The notes: generated by a model from the letters alone, not told the origin. Positions 47,578 through 59,002 are shown, counted from the stretch's first letter. The stretch is DNA of 64,000 nucleotides from Ganoderma boninense (GCA_002900995.3 CM035314.1:2887234-2951233), one strand, 5' to 3'. Numbers and translations: made by a program.

Positions 47578-48112
47578 GCCCGCCGGAACGTCCACGCGTT
47601 GGGCGGGAGTCGACCGGAAGAGAGATGTGAGCATCAAGAGATCTGAAGGCCGCGGCGATTCGGAGATGTATGCGCTGGAGTCGGAGAATATTGCAGCAGG
47701 AGAAGGTCGACTATCCATAACAACGCAAGTTTTCAAAATGCCATGATTGATAGACGAGACGCATATATGCGAACGTAGGAGGGTAAGTACGGGGTAAGTA
47801 CGCGCAGGACGAACGGGCAGGATGAAGTCGGATGATGGTTTCCCGTGTGGAGCGGGGCCGAGCGGGGCTTACGCCCGACTCGCATCTGGCTCGCCTAGGG
47901 GTGTGGCTACATACTGCTGCGAGGGACGTAGTTAGAATCTGTACCACTCTTAGGTAGTCCAAAATCCATCCCACCTCCCTCCTCTCACGGCCTGACTGGA
48001 TCTCAGCGCGGCAGCGGTCATTTGATCGCAGTCGCACTGAAGAAAATACGGGTTTCACTCCTAGTTTGGTACGACGCGGTGCGACCGCTAACTCATCCAC
48101 GACCAACAGCCA
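47578..48112. other. Intergenic, no gene supported
   Basis: No gene seen. From about 48050 the sequence is shared with 59645 onward. Confidence 0.5.
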
Positions 48113-49240
48113 TTAAACAGCAGCGAGAGCAGGTGCGCTAGCTGCTGCGGACCCGGACCCGGAGCCTGTAGGGGACTTGGGAAGACGCACAGTGACGGAG
48201 TTTGACCTGTCGCACTGGCTGAGATGCAGGTACACAGTCCCATCTTCGACGCACGCCCCGAAGTCATCGAGTTCATGCCTGCGAATGCCCTTCAGTCAGT
48301 ACGCCCGCAGCGGAAATCGAAATGGCAGAGACGCCTCACTTCTCCCTCAAGTGACTCTCCATCGCACTTCCCCTGCCGTCCCAGTCTCGGCAGAGCGTGC
48401 AGCCCCACCGCGCCTTCTCCCGCGACAAAGTGCCCGCTTTCGCCTCGAGATCCCGCACGGTCGGCGTGTCCTCTTCGCGGACGCGCTCCCAGAACTCGCG
48501 GTCCACGTCTGATCCCGGATGCCAATGCCAACGCTGCACAAAACAGTAGCCGTGGACAGACAGTCAGCTCCAAACTTCCACGCAAACAGAGTCGAGTCGA
48601 GAGGGAGGAGACCCACCGCCCCTTCCCACGTGTGCACCTCCCTCGTCTCAGGGGAGCACACACGGCACCGCAACCTCGCGTTGCATTTCTCGAGGTCCTC
48701 GCGCCGCACCCGTATTGGATCGAGGCCGAGTGCGGCGACGATGTACCGCATCCGGACGACGCCCTCGTAGACTTTGCCCAACCCCCCGACGAAGCGCGCG
48801 AAGCGTATCTTCGTCCGAGGCGGCGCGTTCTTCGCCGCATGCACTGTTACGCTCTTCCTGCCTGAAGCCTCCAAAAGCCCCACCACCGACCCACACACAC
48901 GCGCATCCTCCTCCCGTTTGGCGTCGTCACGGGAGTACCTTTCGGTGCAGTCGTGTGCGAGGAGTTCGGGATAGCGCCAGGCAACACCCCCCGAAGTACA
49001 GGTAATGCAGCCGTCGCAGCTGAAGACGGCGACGGCGAGGTCGAGGGGATCCACGTCCTCGGCAATCGCAGGCATCGCGCCTCTCACCAAGCCACGGAGC
49101 TCCTCCGCGCACCGAGACAGAAGATCAACGTGAGCGACGGGCACCGCGGCGAGGACTTGTGCAGGAGTGGCGGTGCATGGCGTGTGGTAGCCTCGTGGCG
49201 GGGCGGGCGGGGCAGAGGCGAATTCCTGCCTGGAGAACAA
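48113..49240 (-). CDS. Cys-rich C-terminal part of an F-box-type protein, F-box absent
   Basis: Three exons are clear: from a TTCTCCAG acceptor near 49230 to 48562, 48508-48340 and 48278-48113. Phases close and the frame is open for about 335 residues. Cys pairs: CDGCITC, CRVCSPETREVHTWEG, then CTLCRDWDGRGSAMESHLREK-HE. In the last, C-x2-C-x12-H-x4-H forms a C2H2-like finger completed only after splicing. Other markers are RYPELLAHDC, RMRYIVAALGLDP and FWERVREEDTPTVRDLEAK. The copy at 59650-61481 continues upstream into a clear F-box exon, hence the family call. Here no F-box is found upstream, and a divergent gene begins at 49344. The 5' end is therefore uncertain, and the protein may be a truncated F-box relative. 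Confidence 0.55.
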
Positions 49241-49343
49241 ACACGGCCTTAGGGAGTGTTATGGGCAATGTAACTTACAGGGGGGATACGTACTGTACTG
49301 TACAGAGGGACATGCGGCATGAGAAGGCACTCGGGGGACTTGG

Positions 49344-50312
49344 ATGCGGCACACAGCACACGGGCGTCTATGGTGGGAGGATGACGCGCGCTGTGTCTCT
49401 CTCTTGCATTCCATCCTCGACGTGACATTGTCTGCCTACCGTGCTACCGCGCCCCTCTCCTGCATCTGCGCCCGCCGCCTTCCACCATCGAAGGCCCGGA
49501 ATCGTGCCCGTCGACATGCTGCCAACTCGGAGTCGGCGCAGCGAGACAGCGGGCGACTCGAAGTTGTTGAGGGCGGACGGCCATGGGGCGATGCATCGGG
49601 GCGGACTCCGACGCGACAGTCGTGTGCGCTGCCAGGTATGTGCTTCGTTCTTCTGCTTGTCTCTGTCTTTCTCCCCGCCTCCGAGTCCCTTGCACCTGCT
49701 GGCCACGACCTTGGCCGCCGTCCACCACGTCACTCTGCCAGCTTTTCCCTGCCGGGCGGGACGCACGGCGAGGAGTCATGATACGCGTATATGCGCCCAT
49801 CGACTCCCGTGCTGTATTCGAACAACACAGACAAGGTACGTACTCTTTGTGCTCGCGTTCTGCCTCTCTCTCCATCCTGCGCCCGCTGCCGGGCCAGCCG
49901 CACCACGCAGAGCGCCAGCCCCAGACTCCAAGCCCGAGCCTGTCTTTCCCCTCGACCACGACCGCGTCTTCCCCATCTGTTCCCCCTTAGCATCTCGTCC
50001 GCATGGTCCGCGCTACAGGTACGTGTGCGCACCTTCTCCGAGATGATTCCGCCCTAACCCGCTCCGCCCTCGCCGTCTCCAACCGCCCATCTGCTCCTAG
50101 GGCTGCTGCTGTCTCCTCCTCCCTGTCCGCTTGCCATGTCTCCCCGCCGCTCCTGTCCAATTCCACGGACCGCGTGAGCAAGGTAAGCCTCCCGCATCAT
50201 GTAGACCACACACACCTCGTTACTGGTGGCATTGGACACCTCGACCCCAGTCTTGCTGCTCCGACCCTGTCATCTTGCGAGACGCTGTGCACGAGTCTCG
50301 GTGACCTCCTGA
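49344..50312 (+). CDS. Unrecognised five-exon gene
   Basis: Exons 49344-49635, 49742-49835, 49898-50018, 50101-50182 and 50251-50312 give 651 bases, 216 residues. Donors are GTATGT, GTACGT, GTACGT and GTAAGC, and every phase closes. The product is basic and rich in Arg, Ser, Pro and Cys (CICARRLPPSKARNRARRH, GCCCLLLPVRLPCLPAAP). No domain, leader or membrane segment is convincing. It is divergent from the 49240 gene. A second gene with a similar multi-exon, Arg/Pro/Ser-rich style lies at 52937-54066. GC-rich DNA allows false models, so transcript support is needed. The start is the first ATG of the open frame. Confidence 0.4.
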
Positions 50313-52936
50313 TGCCTTGCAATTAAACATACGTTCTGAACTGAACTGGTGGCGATCTGAGACAGCGTGTGCATCCGCCCCCAAGTTTCCGGCCACAGCC
50401 TGGGCGTGCTGTATGTGCCCGAAGTCTTCGCTCTGGCCGCGCTCCCACCGCATTAACTTCAAAGGCCCGCGCAGCTCTCAATGACTGCTAGAATGTCAGG
50501 TCTATTAGTGTGAAAGGTATTCAAGATGTTTGCAACAACACGTACCAAACAGGTGCCGGCGTGTGCATATGCCCGAGTGTCCAGCTGTGGCTCTGTGGCG
50601 CGTGCTGGCTGCAGGACAAGCGCTGTCTGATGTGTGGTGTCTTTCACCGATGTTTGCGTGATTCTCGGCGAAAGCTATAAACCAACACGTGTGAGTCTGA
50701 AAGTTGTTCATAATGTTTGCAATACACGTACCAAATGGGTGGTCATCGGACAGACCCATGCTTCTGGCCATTGTGTGAACTTCCATTGTCAACACGTGCG
50801 TAGCTCTTGATGACGGAACAAACCCTAATACACTGCGATGTAAGCATGTAATACAAGTATCTGGCTCTGGTCCGAGCGTGTGGTGTTCTACCCAGCGTGC
50901 GAGATCTTGGTGGCCACATAAATGTTGAGCTGGAGGGTGCCGAGAATGTAACTCACAATATATAATGACAACTGCATCGCCAACTGGTCTTGAGAACCGG
51001 GAATGACTGACACGTCCGAGCTTGAAAGCATTTCGAATCCTCATGGCGACCTGGAGCTGCGTGGCTATTCAGCATCCTAAGCGCGAATGGTGCGCGGGGC
51101 TCGAAACCGATGCCTGCTTGAATCAGATGATGTCAGAACATGCACAATCTGTGAGTGTATCCAACTGACATACCTTTCCCTGGTGTCTACAACACATGAG
51201 ACGCTGTGGACTGCCTTCTGTGCCGGTGTGCTGATTTCGACCTTCGATGAAGAACACAATGTGAGTGCATTGCTCCGTGGTGACCTAGGGAGCGAGAGCA
51301 GAACATCCATCATGGTGTCGAGTTGGGATGATGGAGGGGATGTGAGAGACGAGCGCAAAGGCATGGTAGATGAACATTCGGAGGTGACAGCAGTGAGGGG
51401 GAGAGGCGGAAAGGCAACGCGGCTTGGCCAGCATAATATCATATACCTTTCGGATTAATCCAGAGTCGTCCGAGTGCGCACAGGCCAGCGGGCATGCAAC
51501 GTGGAGCCTTTTCGCTTGCCAGGCTAAGTACCTTTCCGATCACTGCATGCCGGACCTTGACCTCCCTCAACTTTCATCCTCCCGCAGGTCGCACACATAG
51601 CCGAACGGCGAATGCTTATCCGAATATTCTGTTGTCTGATTCTTAGGCACTTGAATTTCTCCGTGAATTTTGGGGCACGGAGGCTTCAAGGCTCCGCTGT
51701 GCGGCTGCAAGCCCAGAGCATACTGTCATGATTAGCTTAGTTGGGGTTCGAAAATACTCCCCCAATGGTTTTGCATCGGCATCCTAATCCGAACAATTGT
51801 ACATGCATCAATTCCATCCCACTCTCCACCGGTCGCACCACCGGGCTGTGGATTGCTTGTCAAGGAAGTTGCAGGACAGTTAGTAGACAGACATTTGCAG
51901 GGGATGGGTTGAGAATCAGAATCTCGAGCCTGAGTATATAACATTCATATAATGCACAATTACATGGTGTCACATGTAAAGCTCGCTCGGTCCAAAACAC
52001 CATGGGACGTAGATAATTAATGCAGCTTTGGAGAACCATGCTCCAGCGCTCGGACTAGTAATCCACCAACGATGCTTTATTGCATCATTTCCAAATGTTG
52101 GAAAGCAGGTAATACATATGTGCAGCAATACCTTGACAGTATGTTGAACAATGCATGGTGTGTCATTCCGGCATGTACATAACCGTGACAAGCACTACAC
52201 TGGAAAAAGCTGGTCTGCGATGCACAGTTCCAGCACTGGCTTGCTTGCCAGTTGGTTCCTCGCCTGTAATATTGAACAAGTGTTTAGTACCATGCCCGGT
52301 GTGCTCCAATTGCAGCGAACATATGCTGCTTGACACCGTAACTAGATGGTCATCGAAATTCATGACCGACTCGGAGGTGTTCCGAGGTTGCACAGAAATC
52401 CGAGTCCATACTGGTCTGCCGTACATGGTATACAGACACGGGGGAGCAGCTCCGAAATGCGAAAGTGCGCTCAGAGTCTCGATTCTGGCCAGAGCGCAGA
52501 CCTGATGAAAATAAACGAAGCGAGAATGCGATCAGCACGAAAGGGACGCTCGCCAGGCAAGGCACGGATGGCGCCGTCTTACCCGAGCAGTCCCGTCTTC
52601 CGAGGAAGTGGCTAAAGCCACATCCTGCCTCTGGGCATTCCGTGTAACGAGGTTCCGCCAAAGCCATCTGTACGACCATCGTGTCGCCGGTAGAGCCGAT
52701 GGCCCCACAGCGCGCGCACGACACATGATTTTGGAGTTTCCCTGTGAATGGTCGTAAGTCCGGAACATGGCATACCACGGCCGCCATGCATACGTACGAC
52801 GTCGCGGACGTACCATCTTGCGCACGGGCCACCTTCTCGCTACAAAAGCCCGACAGAGATGGGCTGAAACTGCACACACTCAGCTCCCGCTCTACTACTC
52901 GTCCCAACTACTCGTCCTTCTCCTGCTCGACCCTCC
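50313..52936. other. Unassigned stretch, possible decayed multi-exon gene on the minus strand
   Basis: A minus-strand frame of 179 codons (51044-50505) and others near 51.1-51.4, 52.0-52.2 and 52.35-52.9 kb contain protein-like pieces (HVLTMEVHTMARSMGLSDD, CARCGAIGSTGD) and intron-like donors such as GTACGTGT. I could not build one consistent gene. A Cys pair pattern (CARC ... CPEAGC) near 52.68 kb is noted but not assigned. Confidence 0.35.
50515..50745 (-). repeat. Two diverged copies of an intron-like block
   Basis: On the minus strand, a block beginning TTTGGTACGTGT, then TTGCAAACAT, then TGAA and CTTTCA occurs at about 50745-50690 and again at 50570-50515. It looks like a duplicated splice donor with adjoining intron, as in an internally duplicated exon. 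Confidence 0.5.
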
Positions 52937-54066
52937 ATGCGTAGTCCCTTCGCTGCGGTGGTCCGCCGCGTCCCCACCCAGTCGCTCGTCACCGTCTCCT
53001 ATGCCCGAGAGTGTGGTTTTGATCGCCGGTCGTCCCCTTCTGAGGTCCCTGGTGCGCTCAGACTCCAGGATTGGTACCTAGATCTCACATACTTTCGTCA
53101 GTGATCTCGAAGGCCCGCCGACCTTCACGCAACGCCAAGTTCCCATTATCAATCCGACTTACCATTCGCACTAGTAAGTCTCGTTCCACTCCGCTCTCCG
53201 TCGTCAATCTCCCACTGACCTGTCCGCCCGGCCGACGAGTGTCCCGATGGAAACACGAAACTCTACGCGATGCCAAGCTCGATCGTCCATCAACGTTCAA
53301 CCCCAGCATCCGTGCGTCCGGCTCTGTCGTCACCGAGAGGGGGGTCCGGCTGATCGCCTTTGCCCACAGATCTCGTCCGCACGAGCGTCCACCCCGAACT
53401 ATTTTCGCGGTCCCGTCACCCCGACCGCAATCTCCCGCTCATTCTGGAGCGTCGTGTCCCATTCCCGATGGACCGCCGGTGGTTGCATGAGACGCAAAGC
53501 GAGCCTGGGTCCAGGTACGTGCTCTGCCGGTGCACGGGCTGATGACTGACTTGCGGTAAAAGGCATCTGGGGCCAGGCTTCGGTCAATACCCCGCACCTT
53601 CCGAGTGCGAATCTGAGGGGCCCCGCACTCTGGGGGCGCACAGAGCGCCGACAAAATCTGGGGCGCACAAAATATATTGCAGTCAGTGCATACACACCCT
53701 CCGCTTGTACGTACTCCATTGATCTGACCCCATCCGTCTTTTTAGCTCCCCGTCTCCCTCGCGCACCGCACCGCTACTCCCGCGTCGATGTCTGGGCGCG
53801 AGGCTTGCTGCCGCATTGTACTGCTGAGTGCGGTCCTCGCCCGCCGCCCCCGCCTTCATTCGAGCAGACTCCGATGGCGTACCACACAAATAGTAAGTCC
53901 TTCCATTCAGCCGTGTCCGATATCCGTACCCGTCATCTTTGCAGTCGTGCCGGGTGTTCTCCGGTGGTGGTGCGCCGCCGGCCGGGGAACGACCGTCTCG
54001 ATGACGGCCGCGGTCGTCTCTTCATCCGCGAGCCCCGGGCCCGACGGCAGGGATCTTGAGTCTTGA
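52937..54066 (+). CDS. Unrecognised six-exon gene
   Basis: Exons 52937-53073, 53113-53173, 53240-53311, 53370-53514, 53746-53892 and 53945-54066 add up to 684 bases, 227 residues. All phases agree, with donors GTACCT, GTAAGT, GTGCGT, GTACGT and GTAAGT. A TATA-like TACAAAAG lies about 95 bases before the ATG. The N-terminus MRSPFAAVVRRVPTQSLVTV resembles a weak mitochondrial-type or unspecific basic leader. The body is Ser/Pro/Arg-rich (PSSHYQSDLPFAL, SSARASTPNYFRGPVTPT, RYSRVDVWARGLLPHCTAEC). The last exon is short and Gly/Ser/Ala-rich, ending PDGRDLES. I recognise no family. The regular splice pattern is the main evidence; the 39-base first intron is short. Confidence 0.45.
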
Positions 54067-54363
54067 GTCTGTCAGGCACATGCTCCGCCTGCACCATGTG
54101 CCCCGGCACACCCGGAATCCTGCATATATGCAAGTAAGCTGTCAACACGTGCGGTCGCGCGGCAGACTCACTCGCATGCCGACCGCCCGCTCGAGCGTCG
54201 ATTTTGAGAGCCGAGCCTGCCAGGGCGCGGACCCAGGCTGCGTGATGGTGGGGCGGACGTACAAGGCCGGCAGTGCGATGGAATCTCGAGGATTCCGCAC
54301 TCGGGTGCGAGTCCGCCCCATCATCCCCCGCGCCCGGGCCCACGTCGCCCGTCCCTGCACGCT

Positions 54364-55032
54364 ATGTATGCGTCCGAAACGACTCGTCCGTGCCTGCTCG
54401 AGTCGCCCCAGAGTGCCGCTGGGCTGTCGGAAGCCGGCCGTCGAGAGTCGGTCCTCCGGACCTGCGCCCGCGCGCTCCCATACCCCAGTCTCCACCCGCA
54501 CCCGCCCAAAAGGCCATCTTCGAACCACGCCCCGCGCCGCCGCAGATCGCTCCTGCGCAGTCCCCGGGGCCCACCATCGCCGTCTGAGATGCCGGCCGCG
54601 GCCGGCACGACGCATACGAGCGGGCCTGGTGTCCCCCCAAATAAGAATTTCCATGATATCGTCGTTTTCGAGCGAGTTCTCGACCTCGTCCGAGCACCAC
54701 GCAGCCGGCCGTTCGTGGTCCCCCGGTGTGCATGGACCCTGAAAAACATGGTTAGCTCGCGCGGGGACCTGCCCCGCTTGACATATGCGCCGTTTTCTGG
54801 CCTGCTCGCGCTAGCGGGTGCCGGGCACAGTGGAGGACGGCGCCTCACCCATCGCACCCAATACCCCGCACTCTGCGGGGCACAGACAGTCGTCCGAGAC
54901 TCGTCCAACTCCCGTTGTGCCGTGGGAGATGACATCCGGCGTGGGACGCGGCCGCGAGGCGGGCCATGTGCTGCGTGCGCCATGAAATCGACGTTTGGCA
55001 GCCATGTTCGAAAGTCGCTGTGGCCGCTGTAA
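54364..55032 (+). CDS. Open frame of 222 codons, doubtful gene
   Basis: Open from an ATG at 54364 with protein-like pieces (KNFHDIVVFERVLDLV). A long minus-strand frame covers the same sequence, and neither has a motif. A GTTAGC donor-like site follows KNM near 54750. I include it because it starts with ATG and follows a TATATGC element at 54123, but it may be chance. Confidence 0.22.
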   Translation: MYASETTRPCLLESPQSAAGLSEAGRRESVLRTCARALPYPSLHPHPPKRPSSNHAPRRRRSLLRSPRGPPSPSEMPAAAGTTHTSGPGVPPNKNFHDIVVFERVLDLVRAPRSRPFVVPRCAWTLKNMVSSRGDLPRLTYAPFSGLLALAGAGHSGGRRLTHRTQYPALCGAQTVVRDSSNSRCAVGDDIRRGTRPRGGPCAACAMKSTFGSHVRKSLWPL

Positions 55033-56157
55033 ACGCCGTGGGCGTGGCTCAGGGGTGTTCGCCGAGGCGTGCACGCCGTGATTTCCGGCAGCGGGACGCC
55101 ATGCGGTCGAGATATCGGGCGTGCGGCGGTGTTCCGTGCGGCGAACCCGAGGGCTGTTTTCCCGCTGATACTGCCTTGTGGGCGGGATCGAGTGCGCGGC
55201 GGCCGATGGCTCGGGGGCATCGGGGCTTCACGTTGAGGGCATCGCACGAGCGTCCTGTTCGCGGGAAGAGGGGGAACTGGGGGTTCTGGCTCACCTGCGC
55301 CCGCTCGCACTCATTGCGGGCCCTTTGCGCCCGCCGACCGCCGCTCCTCACATTCCCGCCCCACTCTGCGACCTTCCTCATCCTTCTACGGCAGTTACAC
55401 GATGTTCAATCGCTAACGGTTTGCGTTTCGAGGTGTTCTTGGGGCTGCGCCGGTGCCAGCGCCCGGCCGCTACACGCCATCTTCCACCCATCCCGCACCA
55501 ACGTCTGGCCAGGTGCGTTGCAGCATGCATGTCTGATGATCTGTATCTAACATTCGACAACGCCAGATCGCTGTCAGATGGCGGGCAACGAAAATGTACG
55601 CGGCCACACTCACCTAATGTGCGTGCCGCCAGCCAACTTCTTGCGTCCTCGGCCTCCGTCGCCTGTTCCTTCCGCACCTGCTTCCTTTGCGGCTTGTATA
55701 CGTCGTGTGCGTGACTCCTGAATGGTTTAACAGCCTGCCCTGAGATTGAATGGCGGCGCATCCGTGTTCGAAGCCGCAAAGCGGGACTGGCCGCTTGTAC
55801 GTGTCCCGGCGGATATCGCTCGCCAGTTCGGGTTCGTGTGTGGCTGAGAGAGTCGTGGAGGCGACTCACAGATGTCGTTGTGCAGTCCGTAGTGACCGGG
55901 GTTACGATCTAGACAATTCCGAGCCGCATCAGCCTACAGGAGACGCACCCGGCTATCTTGGTGGGCACTGGGGAATGTCCCCGGTGAGCCCGGACTTACA
56001 ACGCACTAAGACAGTCTCGGGGGGTATATTGCCGACGAGTCCGTGCCAATGATCGAACGGCTGGCGTAAAATCCAGCCGGCCGTGAGGGTGGAGACGGGC
56101 TGGGGGTGGGAACGCACGAGGTGCGAATTGCGGGAGTTGCACTGCACGCCGCGTCGA
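55033..56157. other. Unassigned GC-rich stretch
   Basis: Overlapping frames on both strands, none convincing. The right end (about 55950-56280) has replaced the 3' half of the neighbouring kinase-like gene. Confidence 0.4.
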
Positions 56158-56838
56158 CTACGCGGTATCGCACGCTCCGTATGCGCCGGCATGACGTTCC
56201 AGGATGCTGGGGGCCGCGTCGTTGGCGAAGGGATGAGCACAGAATGTGGAGGACGGACCTGAGTGTTTGGGCGGACCAAGGACCAGCTCGGCCGGCACGT
56301 CGCACAGACTGACGGCGCCCGGAATGTACTCGAGCACGATCGCCTGCGGCCGTATGGCGCGCTCGTCGGGCGGGAGGACAGTCCCGGTGAGGAGCAGGCG
56401 CGGGATGGCGGAGCCCTGGAGGGCGCGCAGCTGCGCGTATGCCTCGCACTCGGCTTTGAAGCAGGCCGTGGAGAGCATGCGGAAGTGCTTCTCCCACTGG
56501 GCGGCGATCGCTTCTGGCGCCTTGGGGTCGTCGGGGTCGTCGTGCAGGAGGCGGCGGTGGAAGGGCTCGTCCCAGATCGCGCCCGCCGCTCTCTCGCGTT
56601 CGAGGCTCCACGGACGGGCGGGGCGGCGAGTGGTGACCACGAGCCGCTCGTCGAGGAAGCGGGGGTCGTATATCTTGACGACGACGGGATCGGGACCGAG
56701 CTCTGGGGAGCGGGCGAGGAGGACCACGGCCTTGGTGAATGGCGCGAACGGTCTGTCGATGGTGAGGGTGAGTGTGTGGCGATCATGAGTTTGGAGGGCG
56801 ACGGTCTGGCCGGGGAAGAAGATGGGGCTCGCGTCCAT
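56158..56838 (-). pseudogene. Protein-kinase-like gene, truncated (array copy A')
   Basis: Starts MDASPIFFPGQTVALQ and is nearly identical to copy A (44539-45363) up to SLCDVPAELV, near residue 166. After that the sequence is unrelated (GPPKHSGPSSTF...) and stops at 56158. The catalytic loop H-x-D-x4-N and the DFG are therefore missing, so no kinase activity is expected. The break lies near 56285. Confidence 0.75.
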
Positions 56839-57638
56839 GAGCGATTGACGCAAATATGCGGCGCTCGGCCGAAACTGGCAAGCCGGGCAAGGCCGGGCAT
56901 CGGAAGGTTATAGGCGCCCGACTGGATAGATCTGCGCACGCGCGACTCCGAGTACTTACTGCAGTACCATCGGCACTCTCTGCTTACTGGCATGCTCCCA
57001 GTCCTGGCCTCGACTTGTGAACTGGAGCTTCTGTGTACTGGAAAGGGAAGAGATGCCTTGAAGATGTCAGTTAGCAGGACTTCCTTCTGGCCCCTCCCTC
57101 ATGCATCGACTGCCATCCACGAACTTGAACTTGCTACCATCTTGTGCTCGAGACCTATCCATGCAGTCGCATACCTCACTGGCAGAAAAGTCGCGCTTGT
57201 CTTGGTCATCGTGCTAACGCTCTACCTCTGCTAACATCGACGGTGACTCTCTCGAGCCGGCGGCATTGTTGCGCTCTCAGTCACATATTTCCCCCACAGC
57301 ATAGTAAGCACGCTCACAAATACCAGACGAGGGCCGGGATCTGAACACCGTGTCACAGCAGATTGCCGACCGTGTACAGGACTTCAAAGGCACTCCGTTA
57401 ACGGCGACCCTCCGGTTTGTCCAAGGAGGGTCCATTGTTTGGTCCGCCGTCTGAGCAGTGGGATGGTCACGGCGTCCGGAAACCAAATACGGATGTGGTG
57501 ACTACCAACGTTGAGTGAAGCACCCGCAGCTTTCACATCTCGCTGATAGTTTCATTTCTCGACCTCAGCAGCACCGACAACGCAAGAACAACAAGCGCAC
57601 AGACAATTCATGTCCTCGACAGCGCCACCGTTCCAGTT
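56839..57638. other. Spacer, copy of 45364-46278
   Basis: Noncoding in appearance, sh own by matching blocks to be duplicated from or to the left arm. Confidence 0.6.
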
Positions 57639-58502
57639 TCATACAGCAGCCTCCGAGTCGGGAACGCTGACCCCCCTGTCCTTCAACATCCGGCGCACAT
57701 GCGGGCCGTCGTTGTGAAACCTCACGCACTCGCGCCACGCCTCCTCGTCCTCGTCCCCCATCCGCAACACCGCACCCTCAAAATCGATGACCACCACGCG
57801 CGCCGGCCGCGCCTTCGGAGCGAACAGGACGTTGCCGCAGTTCAAGTCCGCGTGCACCACGCCGTACCCCGCGAAGCTGTCCACGGTCCGGACGAGCGCG
57901 GCGCACAGCTCTGGGGTGACCAGCTCGGGCGGCACGTCGCACAGGCTGACGGCGTCCGCGACGTACTGCAGCACGATCGCCTGCAGCTCGATCGCACGCT
58001 CTTCCGATTCGGGGGGGAGGACGGTCCCGGTGAGGAGGAGCCGCGGGATCGCGGTGCCCTGGAGGGGACGCAGGCGGTTGTACGCCTCGCGCTCGTCCTC
58101 GAAGCTCCTGGTAGAGAGCGTGCGGAAGTACTTCTCCCACAGCGCCGCGCGCGCCGCTCGGCCCTCGGCGTCCGGCGGCTCGTCCTCGTAGAGCTCGAGG
58201 TCGTCGAAGGGCTCATCGTCCCAGATGGCATCTGCCGCGCGCTCCGCTTCGAGGCTCCACGGATGCGGGCGAGAGTGGGCTGTGTCCATGAACCGCTCGT
58301 TGAGGAAACGAGGGTCGTATATCTTGACGACGACGGGCCCGGGTCCGAGCTCGGGCTCGGGACAGCGGGCGAGGAGGACGACGGCTTTGGAGAATGGGGC
58401 AAATGGCCTGTGGATGGTGAACGTGAGCGTGCGTTCTGGGGTGTGAGTTTGGAGGGTGACCGTCTGGCCGGGGGCAAAGATGGAGTCCGGTTCCATATGC
58501 AT
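57639..58502 (-). CDS. Protein-kinase-like protein (array copy B', DFE variant)
   Basis: Intronless, 287 residues from MHMEPDSIFAPGQTV, over 90% similar to copy B (46279-47136) by eye. Keeps VVVKIYDPRF, SFEDEREAYNRL, the catalytic loop HADLNCGN and VVIDFEGAV, again Glu for the DFG Gly. The open frame extends upstream without ATG. Differences from copy B are mostly single substitutions, plus a small insertion (PPESEERAI). The retained frame in both B copies suggests the protein is still used. Confidence 0.75.
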   Translation of the reverse strand: MHMEPDSIFAPGQTVTLQTHTPERTLTFTIHRPFAPFSKAVVLLARCPEPELGPGPVVVKIYDPRFLNERFMDTAHSRPHPWSLEAERAADAIWDDEPFDDLELYEDEPPDAEGRAARAALWEKYFRTLSTRSFEDEREAYNRLRPLQGTAIPRLLLTGTVLPPESEERAIELQAIVLQYVADAVSLCDVPPELVTPELCAALVRTVDSFAGYGVVHADLNCGNVLFAPKARPARVVVIDFEGAVLRMGDEDEEAWRECVRFHNDGPHVRRMLKDRGVSVPDSEAAV

Positions 58503-59002
58503 GGCGGATTCGGTGGTAGACAAGTAGTTTGGAGCAGGTTCAGGCGAGTCACCGCTTTTGACCGGGACCGCGCGTGATGTGGATGTTTGCAAGTCACATT
58601 ATTCAGTAACTGAGTATGGAAGTACTCACCTCGGAACGATATCGGCGAGTGGCGATCCTTCAGCGCTCGAGTCGATAGAAAAGGGAATCGATGATCATGA
58701 CCGTGCGCCGATCCCTATATTCGGCGCGGCTGTGTGGGGTAAAATGCCAGAGTGAATCTTCGACACGCATATACACGTACTGAGATCTAGAGATGCTCTC
58801 AGAGAGACGGACCGCATACATCTCGCAAGGTGTGAGTGCGAGCAGCATCCCTGGCTAGCAATGGGATGACTGGGCCCCGACGAATCGATTCAAAGCGCCG
58901 CATGCCTTCGCGCTGAGGTTGTCCTCCTCACAACAAGGAGCATATATGGGGAAGGCTAGCCGGTGAGCATGGTGTAGGCCGAAGAAGTGGGACTTCACAG
59001 CA

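Larger units (their letters stand above)
44539..49240. repeat. Segmental duplication, left arm
   Basis: The order kinase-like A, kinase-like B, short spacer, F-box-associated gene recurs at 56158-61481. Noncoding spacers match too: the block from CCCGTTAACGGCGACCCTCC-type sequence (46040-46200) recurs at 57390-57600, 47270-47500 recurs at 58620-58840, and 48050-48240 recurs at 59645-59840. The duplication therefore covers about 5 kb and not only genes. Confidence 0.8.

Noticed and set aside
54321..55310. Minus-strand open frame of 329 codons
   Set aside because: Arg/Pro/Gly-rich, starts without ATG, competes with plus-strand frames and shows no motif.
57699..58577. Plus-strand open frame opposite kinase-like copy B'
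   Set aside because: GC-rich antisense frame. The minus strand carries the kinase motifs.
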